DNA of 64,000 nt from Candidatus Heimdallarchaeum endolithica. Its GTDB lineage: Archaea > Asgardarchaeota > Heimdallarchaeia > Heimdallarchaeales > Heimdallarchaeaceae. The notes beneath the pieces were generated by a model. That model saw nothing but the letters and a program-made list of their open reading frames with translations, did not search any database and had not been told where the DNA came from. Position numbers and translations under genes: made by a program. Shown one piece after another: positions 1 through 7,995 of the stretch; position 1 is the stretch's first letter, and every line of letters begins with the position of its first letter. Where the stretch lies: positions 2,303,555 through 2,367,554 of the forward strand of contig CP084167.1 of the NCBI GenBank assembly GCA_021513715.1, in the 5' to 3' direction.

Positions 1-666
1 ACTAGCGCTAGCACCAATCCTTGTTGCACCAGCATTTACTAGTAAAACTGCTTTTTGAGCATCTCGTATTTCCCCAGCTGCTTTTATTCCAAGTTCATTT
101 CCAACTGTCTGCTTCATCAAAGAAACATGATCATAATATGCACCCATGGGCCCAAAACCAGTGCTTGTTTTTACGTAATGAGCTCCAGCTTGTTTAGATA
201 TATCACATGCTTTTACTATTTGTTCATCAGTAAGAAATCCTGTTTCCAGAATAACTTTCACTTTTGCTCCTCCTGCAGCAGAAACAACTTGTTGGATGTC
301 ATTTTTTATGAAATCATATTCTCCATCTCTAAAAAAGCCAACATTTAAAACCATATCTATTTCTTCTGCCCCTAATTCAATAGCTTTTTTAGTTTCAAAA
401 GCTTTGGTTTCTGATGTACAAGCGCCTAATGGGAATCCAACTACCGCCGCAATTTTAATTTCTGTGTTCTTTAAAATATTATAAGCATATGAAACATAAG
501 AACTATTAACACATACGGCTCCAAAATTGTATTCAATAGCTTCATCACACAGTTTTTTTATCTCTTCTTTTTTCGCATATGGTCTAAGGTTTGTATGATC
601 AATAATCTTAGCCATCTCTTCTATTGTAATTTTTCGATTATACACAGATAGTTCTAATGTTTTCAC
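1..666 (-). CDS. deoC: Deoxyribose-phosphate aldolase DeoC, C-terminus beyond the window
   Basis: Class I aldolase that splits 2-deoxyribose-5-phosphate into acetaldehyde and glyceraldehyde-3-phosphate in nucleoside salvage. The reverse strand from 666 to 1 is open and carries the family signatures: IDHTNLRP near the N-terminus, EIDMVLN with the active-site Asp, the Schiff-base lysine in VKTSTGFG, and the second lysine in GIKAAGEIR. The last few dozen residues lie off the window edge. The start is uncertain: GTG at 666 or ATG at 615, which begins immediately before the conserved MAKIIDHT. No convincing TATA element lies upstream. A short inverted-repeat element (689-798) sits just upstream. 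The product is very secure, the start less so. Confidence 0.93.
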   Translation of the reverse strand, partial: MKTLELSVYNRKITIEEMAKIIDHTNLRPYAKKEEIKKLCDEAIEYNFGAVCVNSSYVSYAYNILKNTEIKIAAVVGFPLGACTSETKAFETKKAIELGAEEIDMVLNVGFFRDGEYDFIKNDIQQVVSAAGGAKVKVILETGFLTDEQIVKACDISKQAGAHYVKTSTGFGPMGAYYDHVSLMKQTVGNELGIKAAGEIRDAQKAVLLVNAGATRIGASAS

Positions 667-688
667 TAATAAAACTTTTTGGAAAGAA

Positions 689-798
689 TAGTACTTCCGA
701 ATTATCTCAAAAAGTATGAATTGAGAACACGCCAATGATAGTATGAACGCCTATAATTTTAACCTATAGAAATCGGTCAACTTATTGCGGAAGTACTA
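689..798. repeat. 110-bp element bounded by 11-bp inverted repeats (MITE-like)
   Basis: TAGTACTTCCG at 689-699 is exactly repeated in inverse orientation (CGGAAGTACTA) at 788-798, bounding a 110-bp AT-rich non-coding stretch between deoC and the MFS gene. The inner arms stay partly similar (AATTA against CAATAAG). This is the layout of a miniature inverted-repeat element. It could also be a large regulatory dyad, since no target duplication is obvious. Confidence 0.45.
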
Positions 799-839
799 AA
801 AGAAAACAGAAAAGTAATTTAAGTTGAAATGTGTTTCGT

Positions 840-2075
840 TTATTCTTCAATTTCAACTGTTTCAGTTTCAATCTGTTTTAGATCTTTTCCATACACAGCA
901 AAGAAAACTACTCCAAGTACACCAAAACCAGTTGCTACAAAGAAATTTGTTGCAGGATTGATATTCCAGAAAATTGCTGCACTAAATGCTGCAATGGAAA
1001 CAATAATGTCTCGAATTAGATAATATGTACCAAACGTACTAGCTTTTGCGTCTTCTGGCGCTAAATCCATTATTAGAGCTTTTCTAGTCGGTTCTCCAAA
1101 TTCTTTTAGTCCTCTGACAATAAATGCTATAATAAACATCCAAAAATTATGACTGAAAAATAGTACTGTGGGAAAAATAGTAAAGAAAACAAAAGTTATT
1201 GCAACAAAAGGTTTTTTCCTTTGTGTTTTATCTGCAAAATAGGCTACTGGTATATAGATTAATAATGCTGTTGTCATTTCGATTGCTGTTAAGAATCCAA
1301 ATTGCAAGCTAGTGATTCCATTGTAATTCATTGCCCATATAGCCAGAAAAGCATAAGGTATCTGCTCAGCGAAACGGATGAGAATATCTGATATTAGCAG
1401 TGTTCGAAGTTCTGGTCTAATGTTATGTAGAGTTTCTCGTAAGCGCAAAGGGGCTTTGCTTTTCTTTGGTGGTTCTTTAATAAAATAAATCTCTGCTATT
1501 GTTGCTATAAAAGCCAAAAACAAAGCTATAATAAATGAGATTCGAACACCAATAACAATCCCATAGTAGCCAATAATTGCTCCACCAATGATTGGACCTA
1601 AAGCCATTGGGATTCTGCGAACTAATGAGTGTAAACTGACACCCATTGCTCTTCTGTCTTTTCCTACAACAGTAGAAACTAAATCCATTATTGCTGGTAG
1701 GGAGATGGCTGTCCAAGATAAGAAAAAAACTGCTCCAAGAATTACGGCCCACCAAGTAGAAATAATAATAACAATGCTGAAACCAATCATTGCCATAATG
1801 TTAAACACAACTAAAGCTTTCTTATAACCTATTTTATCACTTAAATATCCACCTGGAAAAGAATAAAGAGCAGAAAGAAAATTGTCTGTTCCATTAAGAG
1901 CACTAACAATAAAATTTGTTCCACCTATAGCTAATAAATAAACAGGTAAAAATCTTTCAGCTAATTTTTCCCCAAGACCAACGAATATGACCATTAACAT
2001 CATAGTGATCATACTAGGAGTAAACAACGATGAAATTGATTGCTTTGGGTTGGATTCCATTTTGCTCGACGGCAA
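840..2075 (-). CDS. Major facilitator superfamily transporter
   Basis: 411-residue polytopic membrane protein with about 12 hydrophobic segments, the usual MFS length. The loop after the second segment, GGYLSDKIGYKKALVVFN, matches MFS motif A (GxLaDrxGrkxxl), and a related loop, ADKTQRKKP, occurs in the second half as expected for the duplicated fold. A charged cytoplasmic tail (EIETETVEIEE-like) ends the protein. The substrate cannot be read from sequence; the closest general type is the drug/sugar/nucleoside efflux-like MFS. The start is the first Met (2075) or the Met six residues in (2060). The gene is monocistronic, with its 5' end facing the ribophorin-like gene. Confidence 0.85.
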   Translation of the reverse strand: MPSSKMESNPKQSISSLFTPSMITMMLMVIFVGLGEKLAERFLPVYLLAIGGTNFIVSALNGTDNFLSALYSFPGGYLSDKIGYKKALVVFNIMAMIGFSIVIIISTWWAVILGAVFFLSWTAISLPAIMDLVSTVVGKDRRAMGVSLHSLVRRIPMALGPIIGGAIIGYYGIVIGVRISFIIALFLAFIATIAEIYFIKEPPKKSKAPLRLRETLHNIRPELRTLLISDILIRFAEQIPYAFLAIWAMNYNGITSLQFGFLTAIEMTTALLIYIPVAYFADKTQRKKPFVAITFVFFTIFPTVLFFSHNFWMFIIAFIVRGLKEFGEPTRKALIMDLAPEDAKASTFGTYYLIRDIIVSIAAFSAAIFWNINPATNFFVATGFGVLGVVFFAVYGKDLKQIETETVEIEE

Positions 2076-2210
2076 TTTATTCTCTTACTCTTTAAATTTT
2101 ATGTAAAAACGCTTACTAATTATAGTTGATCTATTGTTAATTTTTAGATTATTTTGAATTTCTCAAAATAGAAAGAAAATTGAAAAATATTTCTTAATCA
2201 GAAAAAGACT

Positions 2211-2219
2211 TTTAAATAT
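2211..2219 (+). promoter_or_regulatory. TATA-like promoter for the ribophorin I-like gene
   Basis: TTTAAATAT follows a purine-rich stretch (GAAAAAGAC) resembling a BRE. It predicts transcription starting near 2240, about 55 nt before the ATG at 2296. Confidence 0.45.
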
Positions 2220-2260
2220 GTTAAAGTCCATGAACGTGATATTATATTAATTGAATAGAA

Positions 2261-2274
2261 TATAGTCAACTATA
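2261..2274. promoter_or_regulatory. Perfect dyad upstream of the ribophorin I-like gene
   Basis: TATAGTCAACTATA has 6-bp arms around a 2-bp centre and lies 22 bp before the start codon, downstream of the predicted transcription start. It could be a repressor site or simply AT-rich chance. Confidence 0.3.
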
Positions 2275-2295
2275 AAATAATTGAGGTTATAATAA

Positions 2296-4395
2296 ATGTA
2301 CAAAACGAAACAAATAGTAACTTTATCCATTCTTATCTTAGTTAGTGTTTCATTTTCATCTATATTTGTTAAAGGACAAAGTGAGACACAAGTAGATATT
2401 GGTAGCAATAGCATGAAAACAGCGCCCACTTTCGTTACTGGTGATATACTTGCAAATATCACTGATGATTCCGCGTTCGGGCTTAATGCAACAGCAAAAG
2501 TAAACAGATCTGTGTTTTTTGGTTATTATGGTATTGTATCCATTAATGATAGTATTGAGTTTAATTTGTATGAAAATGATTCTGTTATATACTTTAACTA
2601 CACTATTGCAAATATTAATGCAAATAACCTCACCTATTGTAGCTTTAAAATAGCAAATTATTCTATTGATATGTTACAGTACAGAAATGCTACAAGAAAC
2701 TACGTTTATGAGAAAGGACTAAATTATACAACATTTAGAGTACCTTTTCTTTCTAATTATTCAAGTATTTCTGGAAACAGCACTTTCTTCATCAATGCCT
2801 ATCTTGAATTTGCTTATCCATTTGAATATACAATTGAAAGTGGAGAACAAGTTCTTCACTATAAAGAACTACTTTATCCTTTAATTAATAACGTACCCAT
2901 TATAAACGGCTCAACAACAGTAAAGAAGCAATCTGGTGAAGCTCAAGAAGGAATAGGCGAAAAATTCCTAGACGATGATAACCATGTTGTTACCCCACAA
3001 GAATATATGGTGTCCAACGCTAGTAGTGGGATATTGAAATGGGAGAATTTCACTAGGGATGCTTTTAATTATTCTCAATCTATTGATGATGATCTTGTTA
3101 TGAATATATGGACAATTTCTATTAGTGGTACTCCCTCAGAAGCTCAACAGGTTTCTTCTGCTACTGTATTGTTTAAATCTGTTGAATCAAAAAGAAAATT
3201 TGATATTAATCCTTATGGAACAGTAAAAATTACTGAAACCCATTATGTTCAATATTTAGGACCAGATCATCCTGAAGGGCAACCTATTACCCTCTTTAAA
3301 TCATATAAATTAAATTCCTTCCAATTAACACTCGAACCTAATGCAACAGTGAAATCTTTAACAGACCAGCTCGGGCATCTAAATGTAAAATATCAATTAG
3401 ACAATGGTATCTACTCACCTGGAACATATACTTTGGCTGATAGTAGCCTTTATCCAGGCTATAAAGTTTTAACAGTTCATCCTCGATACCCTCTTAAACA
3501 TGGAGAAATAATCGATTGTACAATAGTTTATACTGTTCCTCTTGAACAATTTATGCTTAAAGAGAAAGATACTAATCGCTATAGTATCAGATTATCTCCT
3601 CTGTCAATATATAATTGGACAGTAGATAAGATGACATTAGATATAGTTCTTCCTCGTGGAGCTGTATATAAACAATCCAATTATTCTGCTGGAGATCCTT
3701 ATCAAGATTTACAGATTAGTTATAGCAAACAGTTCAAACTTTGGAAACTTGGTTTCGAAAGAATTTTAACCTATTCTGGAACAAATCTTTCACCAGCTGA
3801 TAACAGAATATTCTATGTTGATATTACCTATGCTAGGGCAAATCTGTTCATTAGTTATATCCTGTTAGTTGTTCTCTTAAGTGCTGTTGTGGGATTAATA
3901 TCACTGTTTAATTGGCTCTCAAAGAAAGTGAAAAAAATTGAAGATTTAGAAGCTGAAAAAGAATTTGTCCCAGTTGATGAAATACGCTTGTTTGTAAAAT
4001 TATATGAAGAAGTCTTAGGTATCAAGGATAGAATAAGACAAACAAAAGAAAAAGTGGCAAAGAAAAAAATGACTGTAAAAGAAGGGAAACAGTTAATCAC
4101 TGACTTAAGCATACGTCTACGACAAACAGAAGAGAAATTAAAAGATGCAAAGACTAATCTTGCAAAACATGGTGGAAAATATAAGAATGCTGTTCAAGAA
4201 ATTGAAATAAACGAACGTAAACTCCTTGAGGAAAGAAGGAACCAACAAACTCTACAACAAGAATATAAGAGAAAGAAGACTCTTACGAAAGAAGCTTATA
4301 GACGACTTTTCAGAGAAAGACAAAAGAACATTGAAAAATTAACTAATGAGATAAATGGCAGACTTGTCAATCTTAGATTATTAATAGAAGACTAA
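2296..4395 (+). CDS. Ribophorin I (OST1)-like membrane protein with cytosolic coiled-coil tail
   Basis: 699 residues. An N-terminal signal segment (about 1-27) leads into a large extracytoplasmic part rich in N-x-S/T sequons (well over a dozen). Residues about 295-515 resemble the lumenal domain of eukaryotic ribophorin I: DINPYGTVKITETHYVQYLG matches its 'PWG-x-V-x-Ebbb' strand, HPRYPLKHG matches 'RPRFPLFGG', and MTLDIVLPRGA matches 'LTVKIILPEGA'. One membrane span follows (about 516-539), then roughly 160 lysine/glutamate-rich helical residues predicted to be cytosolic coiled coil. Ribophorin I is the OST subunit that contacts substrate and, through its cytosolic tail, the ribosome, so the inferred role is in N-glycosylation of secreted proteins. 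The same order of domains is seen here. The first 290 residues are not assigned. An E1-like gene follows 109 bp later. Confidence 0.75.
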   Translation: MYKTKQIVTLSILILVSVSFSSIFVKGQSETQVDIGSNSMKTAPTFVTGDILANITDDSAFGLNATAKVNRSVFFGYYGIVSINDSIEFNLYENDSVIYFNYTIANINANNLTYCSFKIANYSIDMLQYRNATRNYVYEKGLNYTTFRVPFLSNYSSISGNSTFFINAYLEFAYPFEYTIESGEQVLHYKELLYPLINNVPIINGSTTVKKQSGEAQEGIGEKFLDDDNHVVTPQEYMVSNASSGILKWENFTRDAFNYSQSIDDDLVMNIWTISISGTPSEAQQVSSATVLFKSVESKRKFDINPYGTVKITETHYVQYLGPDHPEGQPITLFKSYKLNSFQLTLEPNATVKSLTDQLGHLNVKYQLDNGIYSPGTYTLADSSLYPGYKVLTVHPRYPLKHGEIIDCTIVYTVPLEQFMLKEKDTNRYSIRLSPLSIYNWTVDKMTLDIVLPRGAVYKQSNYSAGDPYQDLQISYSKQFKLWKLGFERILTYSGTNLSPADNRIFYVDITYARANLFISYILLVVLLSAVVGLISLFNWLSKKVKKIEDLEAEKEFVPVDEIRLFVKLYEEVLGIKDRIRQTKEKVAKKKMTVKEGKQLITDLSIRLRQTEEKLKDAKTNLAKHGGKYKNAVQEIEINERKLLEERRNQQTLQQEYKRKKTLTKEAYRRLFRERQKNIEKLTNEINGRLVNLRLLIED

Positions 4396-4465
4396 TTACT
4401 ACCTTTTTCTATCTTTTTTCAACTTCTTATTAACTTTTCAATTTTTATTTCTTATTTTTTCTTTA
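4396..4465 (+). terminator. T-rich transcription termination region
   Basis: After the stop codon the coding strand carries several runs of 5-6 T within 70 nt and little structure, the usual form of archaeal factor-independent termination. It would end the ribophorin-like transcript. Confidence 0.4.
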
Positions 4466-4504
4466 ATGAAAAAAGATTAATTTGTATTATTCAATCTATA
4501 AATA

Positions 4505-5308
4505 ATGTCAAATCTATCGGAAAATGAGAAAAAAAAATACGTGCGACAAATCATTTTGGATAATGTTGGAATTAGAGGACAAGAGAAATTAAAAGAATCT
4601 AAAATTTTAGTTGTAGGTTCCGGGGGATTGGGATCAAGTGTTCTTTATTATTTAGCAAGTAGTGGTGTTGGGACATTAGGAATCATAGATAAAGATCTAG
4701 TTGAATATTCTAATTTAAATAGACAAATCATTCATTTTGAGAAAGATGTTGGAAAATCAAAAACTCAGTCTGCTAAAGAGAAACTGTCTTTGTTAAACAA
4801 AGATATTACAATTAACACTTATCAATTTGAAATAAATTCTCTTAATGCTGAATCGATAATTGCAGACTATGATTTTATTGTTGAAGCTAGCGATAATTTT
4901 GAAACAAAGTTTTTAGTAAATGATACTTGTGTAAAATTAGGTAAAGCTTTTACTATCGCTGGTGTAATGAAATTTGAAGGACAAATAATGACTGTTATTC
5001 CAAAGTTTTCTGCTTGCTATAGATGTGTGTTTAGTGAAATACCTGAACCTGGAACATATCCTAATAGTTGTGAACTTGGTATCATGGGTACTACAGCAGG
5101 TTTTTTTGGTATAATTGAAGCAAATGAGGCTATTAAGTATATATTATTTAATGATAGTGATTCAATTAACGACAAATTGCTTGTAAACAAAATCCTTTAT
5201 GTTGATTTAGAATCCAATTTGTTCGACACTATTATTATTCAAAAGAATGAAGAGTGTACTGCGTGTGAAAAAGCAAAAAAGCATAGATATTTCGAATCAT
5301 TAACTTGA
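4505..5308 (+). CDS. HesA/MoeB/ThiF-family E1-like adenylyltransferase
   Basis: 267 residues of the ThiF/E1 fold. GSGGLGS at 38-44 is the nucleotide-binding loop and DKDLVEYSNLNRQ (62-75) the signature that positions ATP. Two CxxC pairs (171/174 and 251/254) form the structural zinc site, and Cys189 in PNSCELGIMG aligns with the catalytic Cys of MoeB/E1 enzymes. Such enzymes adenylate the C-terminal Gly-Gly of ubiquitin-like carriers (MoaD, ThiS, SAMP, Urm1 or ubiquitin) for sulfur transfer or conjugation. No carrier, E2-like or rhodanese gene is adjacent, so the partner is unknown. It may be the general MoeB/UbaA of this organism. Enzyme class is certain, pathway is not. Confidence 0.88.
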   Translation: MSNLSENEKKKYVRQIILDNVGIRGQEKLKESKILVVGSGGLGSSVLYYLASSGVGTLGIIDKDLVEYSNLNRQIIHFEKDVGKSKTQSAKEKLSLLNKDITINTYQFEINSLNAESIIADYDFIVEASDNFETKFLVNDTCVKLGKAFTIAGVMKFEGQIMTVIPKFSACYRCVFSEIPEPGTYPNSCELGIMGTTAGFFGIIEANEAIKYILFNDSDSINDKLLVNKILYVDLESNLFDTIIIQKNEECTACEKAKKHRYFESLT

Positions 5309-5384
5309 TTTTTGTATAAAATTTTTTATGTTAATCTCACTTTCAGGAAAGGTCTATGATTAATAACTTCAATATCCTTCTTCA

Positions 5385-5801
5385 TTAGAATATGATCTCT
5401 TCATTTAACTCTTCTTCTATTTCTTCTTCTAATTTAAGCCAGTTTAATTCAATAAAGTTGTTTAAAGCATGTTCCATTTCTCTCAATGTTTCTAGTAGCA
5501 TTTTTTTAGCTTTTTTCTCTGAAACACCAGAGTAGGAATATTTTATTCCTCCTTTTTCCAACTTTTTAGCAGTTTTCTTGATTAGTCCTTTTTTTATTAA
5601 ATCGTTGGTTAACCTAAGTGCTGTTGTTCTGTCTCTATTAATGAACGAAGCAATTTCTATAATATGTCGTGGTTTTTTTAAAGAATAAAAATAAATCCTT
5701 ACTTGTATTGGTTTCATCCCAAACAAACATTCAAAGATATCACAGCGTTTTCCTTGTTTTACGACTTCTGGAAGCTTAGTAAAGCACCTATCTATTGGCA
5801 T
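5385..5801 (-). CDS. Winged-helix transcriptional regulator (TrmB/MarR-like)
   Basis: 138 residues. The middle section, with HIIEIASFINRDRTTALRL followed by LIKKGLIKK, reads as helix-turn-helix plus wing, and the C-terminus is a long acidic amphipathic helix likely to dimerise. The N-terminus has Cys6 and the pair Cys19/Cys24, which could bind metal but might be chance. It is transcribed divergently from the 146-aa gene at 5993, and the 190-bp gap between them is the natural place for its operator. Target and effector are unknown. Confidence 0.7.
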   Translation of the reverse strand: MPIDRCFTKLPEVVKQGKRCDIFECLFGMKPIQVRIYFYSLKKPRHIIEIASFINRDRTTALRLTNDLIKKGLIKKTAKKLEKGGIKYSYSGVSEKKAKKMLLETLREMEHALNNFIELNWLKLEEEIEEELNEEIIF

Positions 5802-5953
5802 TAAATCACCGAATGTGTGTCATATCTCCACATAATAAATGTTGTGTTTTTTCAAACAAAGAATTTGGGAGCTTTTTTGTTATCAAATAATGAAAGGCAA
5901 TAAATTAGTTAATATTATCTGATAGCTTTACGTGTTGGAAATAGCAAAATTCA

Positions 5954-5961
5954 TTTATACT
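5954..5961 (+). promoter_or_regulatory. TATA-like box upstream of the 5993 gene
   Basis: TTTATACT lies 32-39 nt before the ATG, so the transcript would begin about 10 nt before the start codon (nearly leaderless). Confidence 0.4.
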
Positions 5962-5992
5962 CAAATAAGTTTACTCATTAAGGGTAAAAAAA

Positions 5993-6433
5993 ATGTTTCA
6001 ACAACCAGGGATGGGTATAGATCCAAATAAATTTGTTTCACAGATGATTCTTCAAGCATTACAAGCTTTTTATAATCAGGATTATGAGACTGGTGTTCAT
6101 TTTATAAATCAGATAAGAGCAAATTTACCTCGTTTTATGTATAAATTAAATCCTAGCCTAAGGACTTTATGTAAAGATATTGTGAAACTTGTTCAAGGAG
6201 GAAGTTTGGTTAGACAACATGCGCTAGGTGAAGATAAAATTGAACCTCAAAGTTCTATTGAAAGTGGAACTTCTATGCCACCATCTGATTTATCTAAAAC
6301 TGAGGAAAAAGTACCTACCGATTTCATAACTGAACTTAGTTCTGCTGTTAAATCTCAACAGGAGAAGAAGAAAAAGAAAGTTGTAGAAGAATTGAAAGGT
6401 TCAATATCTGATTTAGAAGATTTTGATTTCTAG
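5993..6433 (+). CDS. Uncharacterised helical protein with acidic/basic linker
   Basis: 146 residues, no family recognised. Residues about 10-75 look like a compact helical domain (LQALQAFYNQDYETGVHFINQIRANLP), reminiscent of a single TPR-like helical pair. The rest is low-complexity linker with a lysine run and a final acidic tail ending in DLEDFDF. No signal peptide or membrane span, so probably cytosolic. Coding is supported by a near-leaderless promoter and by convergent packing against the next gene, 13 bp away. Confidence 0.6.
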   Translation: MFQQPGMGIDPNKFVSQMILQALQAFYNQDYETGVHFINQIRANLPRFMYKLNPSLRTLCKDIVKLVQGGSLVRQHALGEDKIEPQSSIESGTSMPPSDLSKTEEKVPTDFITELSSAVKSQQEKKKKKVVEELKGSISDLEDFDF

Positions 6434-6446
6434 CAATAGACGATCT

Positions 6447-6860
6447 CTAACTAGTAAAATAAAAGTTTTCTAAGATGTTTAAATAATGTTCAATTTTTGC
6501 GATACAAGTGTTAATTTGATTGGTAAGTGGAGTATTAAGATTCTCATTCAATATCTTTCTGAAAATTAAATTATAATATGTTAATTGAAAAACAAGCTGA
6601 ACAATACGTGCGTAATTAACCACAGGTGAGATGTTATTGATCTTTATCATTATCTCTTGTTCTTCTTCTTCTGACAAATTGAAATCAAGCCCTAATACAA
6701 ATAATTGCTCAAAAATGTAACGAGACTCTTTTAATAGTTCTATTAATTGCTCTGCTTTATCTGACAGTTCAGGGACCTCATTTTTAATGTCATTAGCGCT
6801 GTATGTTAAATTATCAACTTGCATTAGATTAACACTGTTTACCTTTTTACAACTAGACAA
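6447..6860 (-). CDS. Uncharacterised small alpha-helical protein
   Basis: 137 residues, almost wholly predicted helix with heptad-like spacing of Leu/Ile, no Cys motif and no membrane segment. The start may be the first Met (6860) or the Met 12 residues in (6824), after which the sequence becomes regular. It is convergent with the 5993 gene and divergent from the acetyltransferase gene. No function can be proposed. Confidence 0.55.
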   Translation of the reverse strand: MSSCKKVNSVNLMQVDNLTYSANDIKNEVPELSDKAEQLIELLKESRYIFEQLFVLGLDFNLSEEEEQEIMIKINNISPVVNYARIVQLVFQLTYYNLIFRKILNENLNTPLTNQINTCIAKIEHYLNILENFYFTS

Positions 6861-6925
6861 TGAAAAACCATTTTTAAATATATTTGATTCCTTAACAACT
6901 TTCTAATAAATTCGCAACAAAAATG

Positions 6926-6932
6926 TTTAAAA
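6926..6932 (+). promoter_or_regulatory. TATA-like box upstream of the acetyltransferase
   Basis: TTTAAAA lies 23-29 nt before the ATG at 6955, the spacing expected for a leaderless archaeal transcript. Confidence 0.45.
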
Positions 6933-6954
6933 CAAAACATTTTCTTTAAACCTT

Positions 6955-7524
6955 ATGACGGAAAATAACTTTTTTGTGCATCCTTCAGCATTTGTAGAAG
7001 AAGAAGCAGAAATCGGTGAAGGAAGTAAAATCTGGCATCAAGCTCAAATACGAACTAAAGCTAAATTGGGAAAAAATTGTATTATTGGAAAAGCCTCTTT
7101 TATTGACATTGAAGTAAAAATAGGTGATAATGTTAAAGTTCAAAATTTTGTAAGTGTATATCATGGTGTAGAAGTTGAAGATGATGTTTTTATTGGACCT
7201 CATGCCTGTTTCACAAACGATATGTTTCCACGCTCTGTAAACCCTGATTGGAAATTAGTGCGTACTTATGTGAAAAAAGGTGCATCAATTGGTGCTAATT
7301 CAACTATTGTGTGTGGTACTACATTAAATGAATACTGTATGGTTGGAGCTGGAAGTGTTGTGACAAAAGACGTTCCTGCTTTTGCTTTAGTATATGGGAA
7401 TCCTGCAAAGTTAAGAGGCTATGTGTGTTATTGCGGCTCTATCTTGAGAAAAACAAATGAACCACTTCCACAAGGTACAAAATTAAACTGTGATAAATGT
7501 GGAAAGAAAGTTATTATCAAATAA
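6955..7524 (+). CDS. Hexapeptide-repeat sugar N-acetyltransferase (WbpD/WlbB-like) with zinc ribbon
   Basis: 189 residues. From residue 7 to about 150 the sequence follows the left-handed beta-helix hexapeptide pattern (AEIGEG, AKLGKN, VKIGDN, VEVEDD, ASIGAN and so on) with [22 protein letters not shown], typical of enzymes that acetylate a 3-amino sugar on UDP-sugars. The family is normally about 190 residues. The last 30 residues carry C-x-C and C-x2-C pairs (CYCG and CDKCGKK), a zinc-ribbon tail common in WbpD/WlbB-type acetyltransferases. It probably builds a modified sugar for surface glycans or N-glycans, which fits an organism with a glycosylation system, though no other sugar genes are adjacent. 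Confidence 0.82.
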   Translation: MTENNFFVHPSAFVEEEAEIGEGSKIWHQAQIRTKAKLGKNCIIGKASFIDIEVKIGDNVKVQNFVSVYHGVEVEDDVFIGPHACFTNDMFPRSVNPDWKLVRTYVKKGASIGANSTIVCGTTLNEYCMVGAGSVVTKDVPAFALVYGNPAKLRGYVCYCGSILRKTNEPLPQGTKLNCDKCGKKVIIK

Positions 7525-7600
7525 GCTAATACACTTATTTAATGAAATATGTTGTTTTTATTTTATTATTTTTTAAAACTAATTTATTTAATTACTAACG

Positions 7601-7614
7601 TTATACCAAAGTTT
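7601..7614. promoter_or_regulatory. Operator candidate shared with the second RHH gene
   Basis: TTATACCAAAGTTT, 76 bp before the RHH start at 7690, is identical over 14 bp to 29805-29818, which lies upstream of the only other RHH gene here. At the second site it extends to a perfect palindrome. RHH proteins commonly bind short inverted repeats in their own promoters. Confidence 0.45.
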
Positions 7615-7689
7615 TTATTGTGTGTTGCATATAACAAATTACTTTAATTCTTCCGACATAAAGGAGGTCACTGCTTAGAGGAGAAGAAA

Positions 7690-7905
7690 ATGAATCTTAT
7701 TTCAATCAGATTACCAGATAGTTTCTTAAATACAATTGACGAAATGGTGTTGAATGGTAAGTATGCAAGTCGAAGTGAAGCAATCCGCTTGGCTCTGCGA
7801 GATTATTACCGAATGCATTTTGCTTCTAAATCGAATACTAACGATATTAATCTACCAGATATCGATTTCGAACGATTAAGATCTAAAATAATTTTTGAAG
7901 AATAA
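7690..7905 (+). CDS. Ribbon-helix-helix (CopG/NikR-type) regulator, 71 aa
   Basis: The N-terminal 45 residues are a textbook RHH domain: beta strand LISIRLP, helix FLNTIDEMVL, then YASRSEAIRLALRDYY. The strand residues contact DNA in a dimer. The 26-residue tail after the domain is acidic and may bind a partner. Start chosen at the ATG preceded by the strong ribosome-binding site AGAGGAG. A paralogue of 54 aa is encoded at 29911. No toxin gene follows, since the next gene is a membrane protein, so it looks like a stand-alone transcription factor rather than an antitoxin. Confidence 0.85.
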   Translation: MNLISIRLPDSFLNTIDEMVLNGKYASRSEAIRLALRDYYRMHFASKSNTNDINLPDIDFERLRSKIIFEE

Positions 7906-7995
7906 TCTTCTTTTTTCTTTTTTAAATTAACCATTCTAAAATTTTCAATAATCAAATTGTTTAAAAAAACAATTAGGAAGGTAATTTGAATTGAA

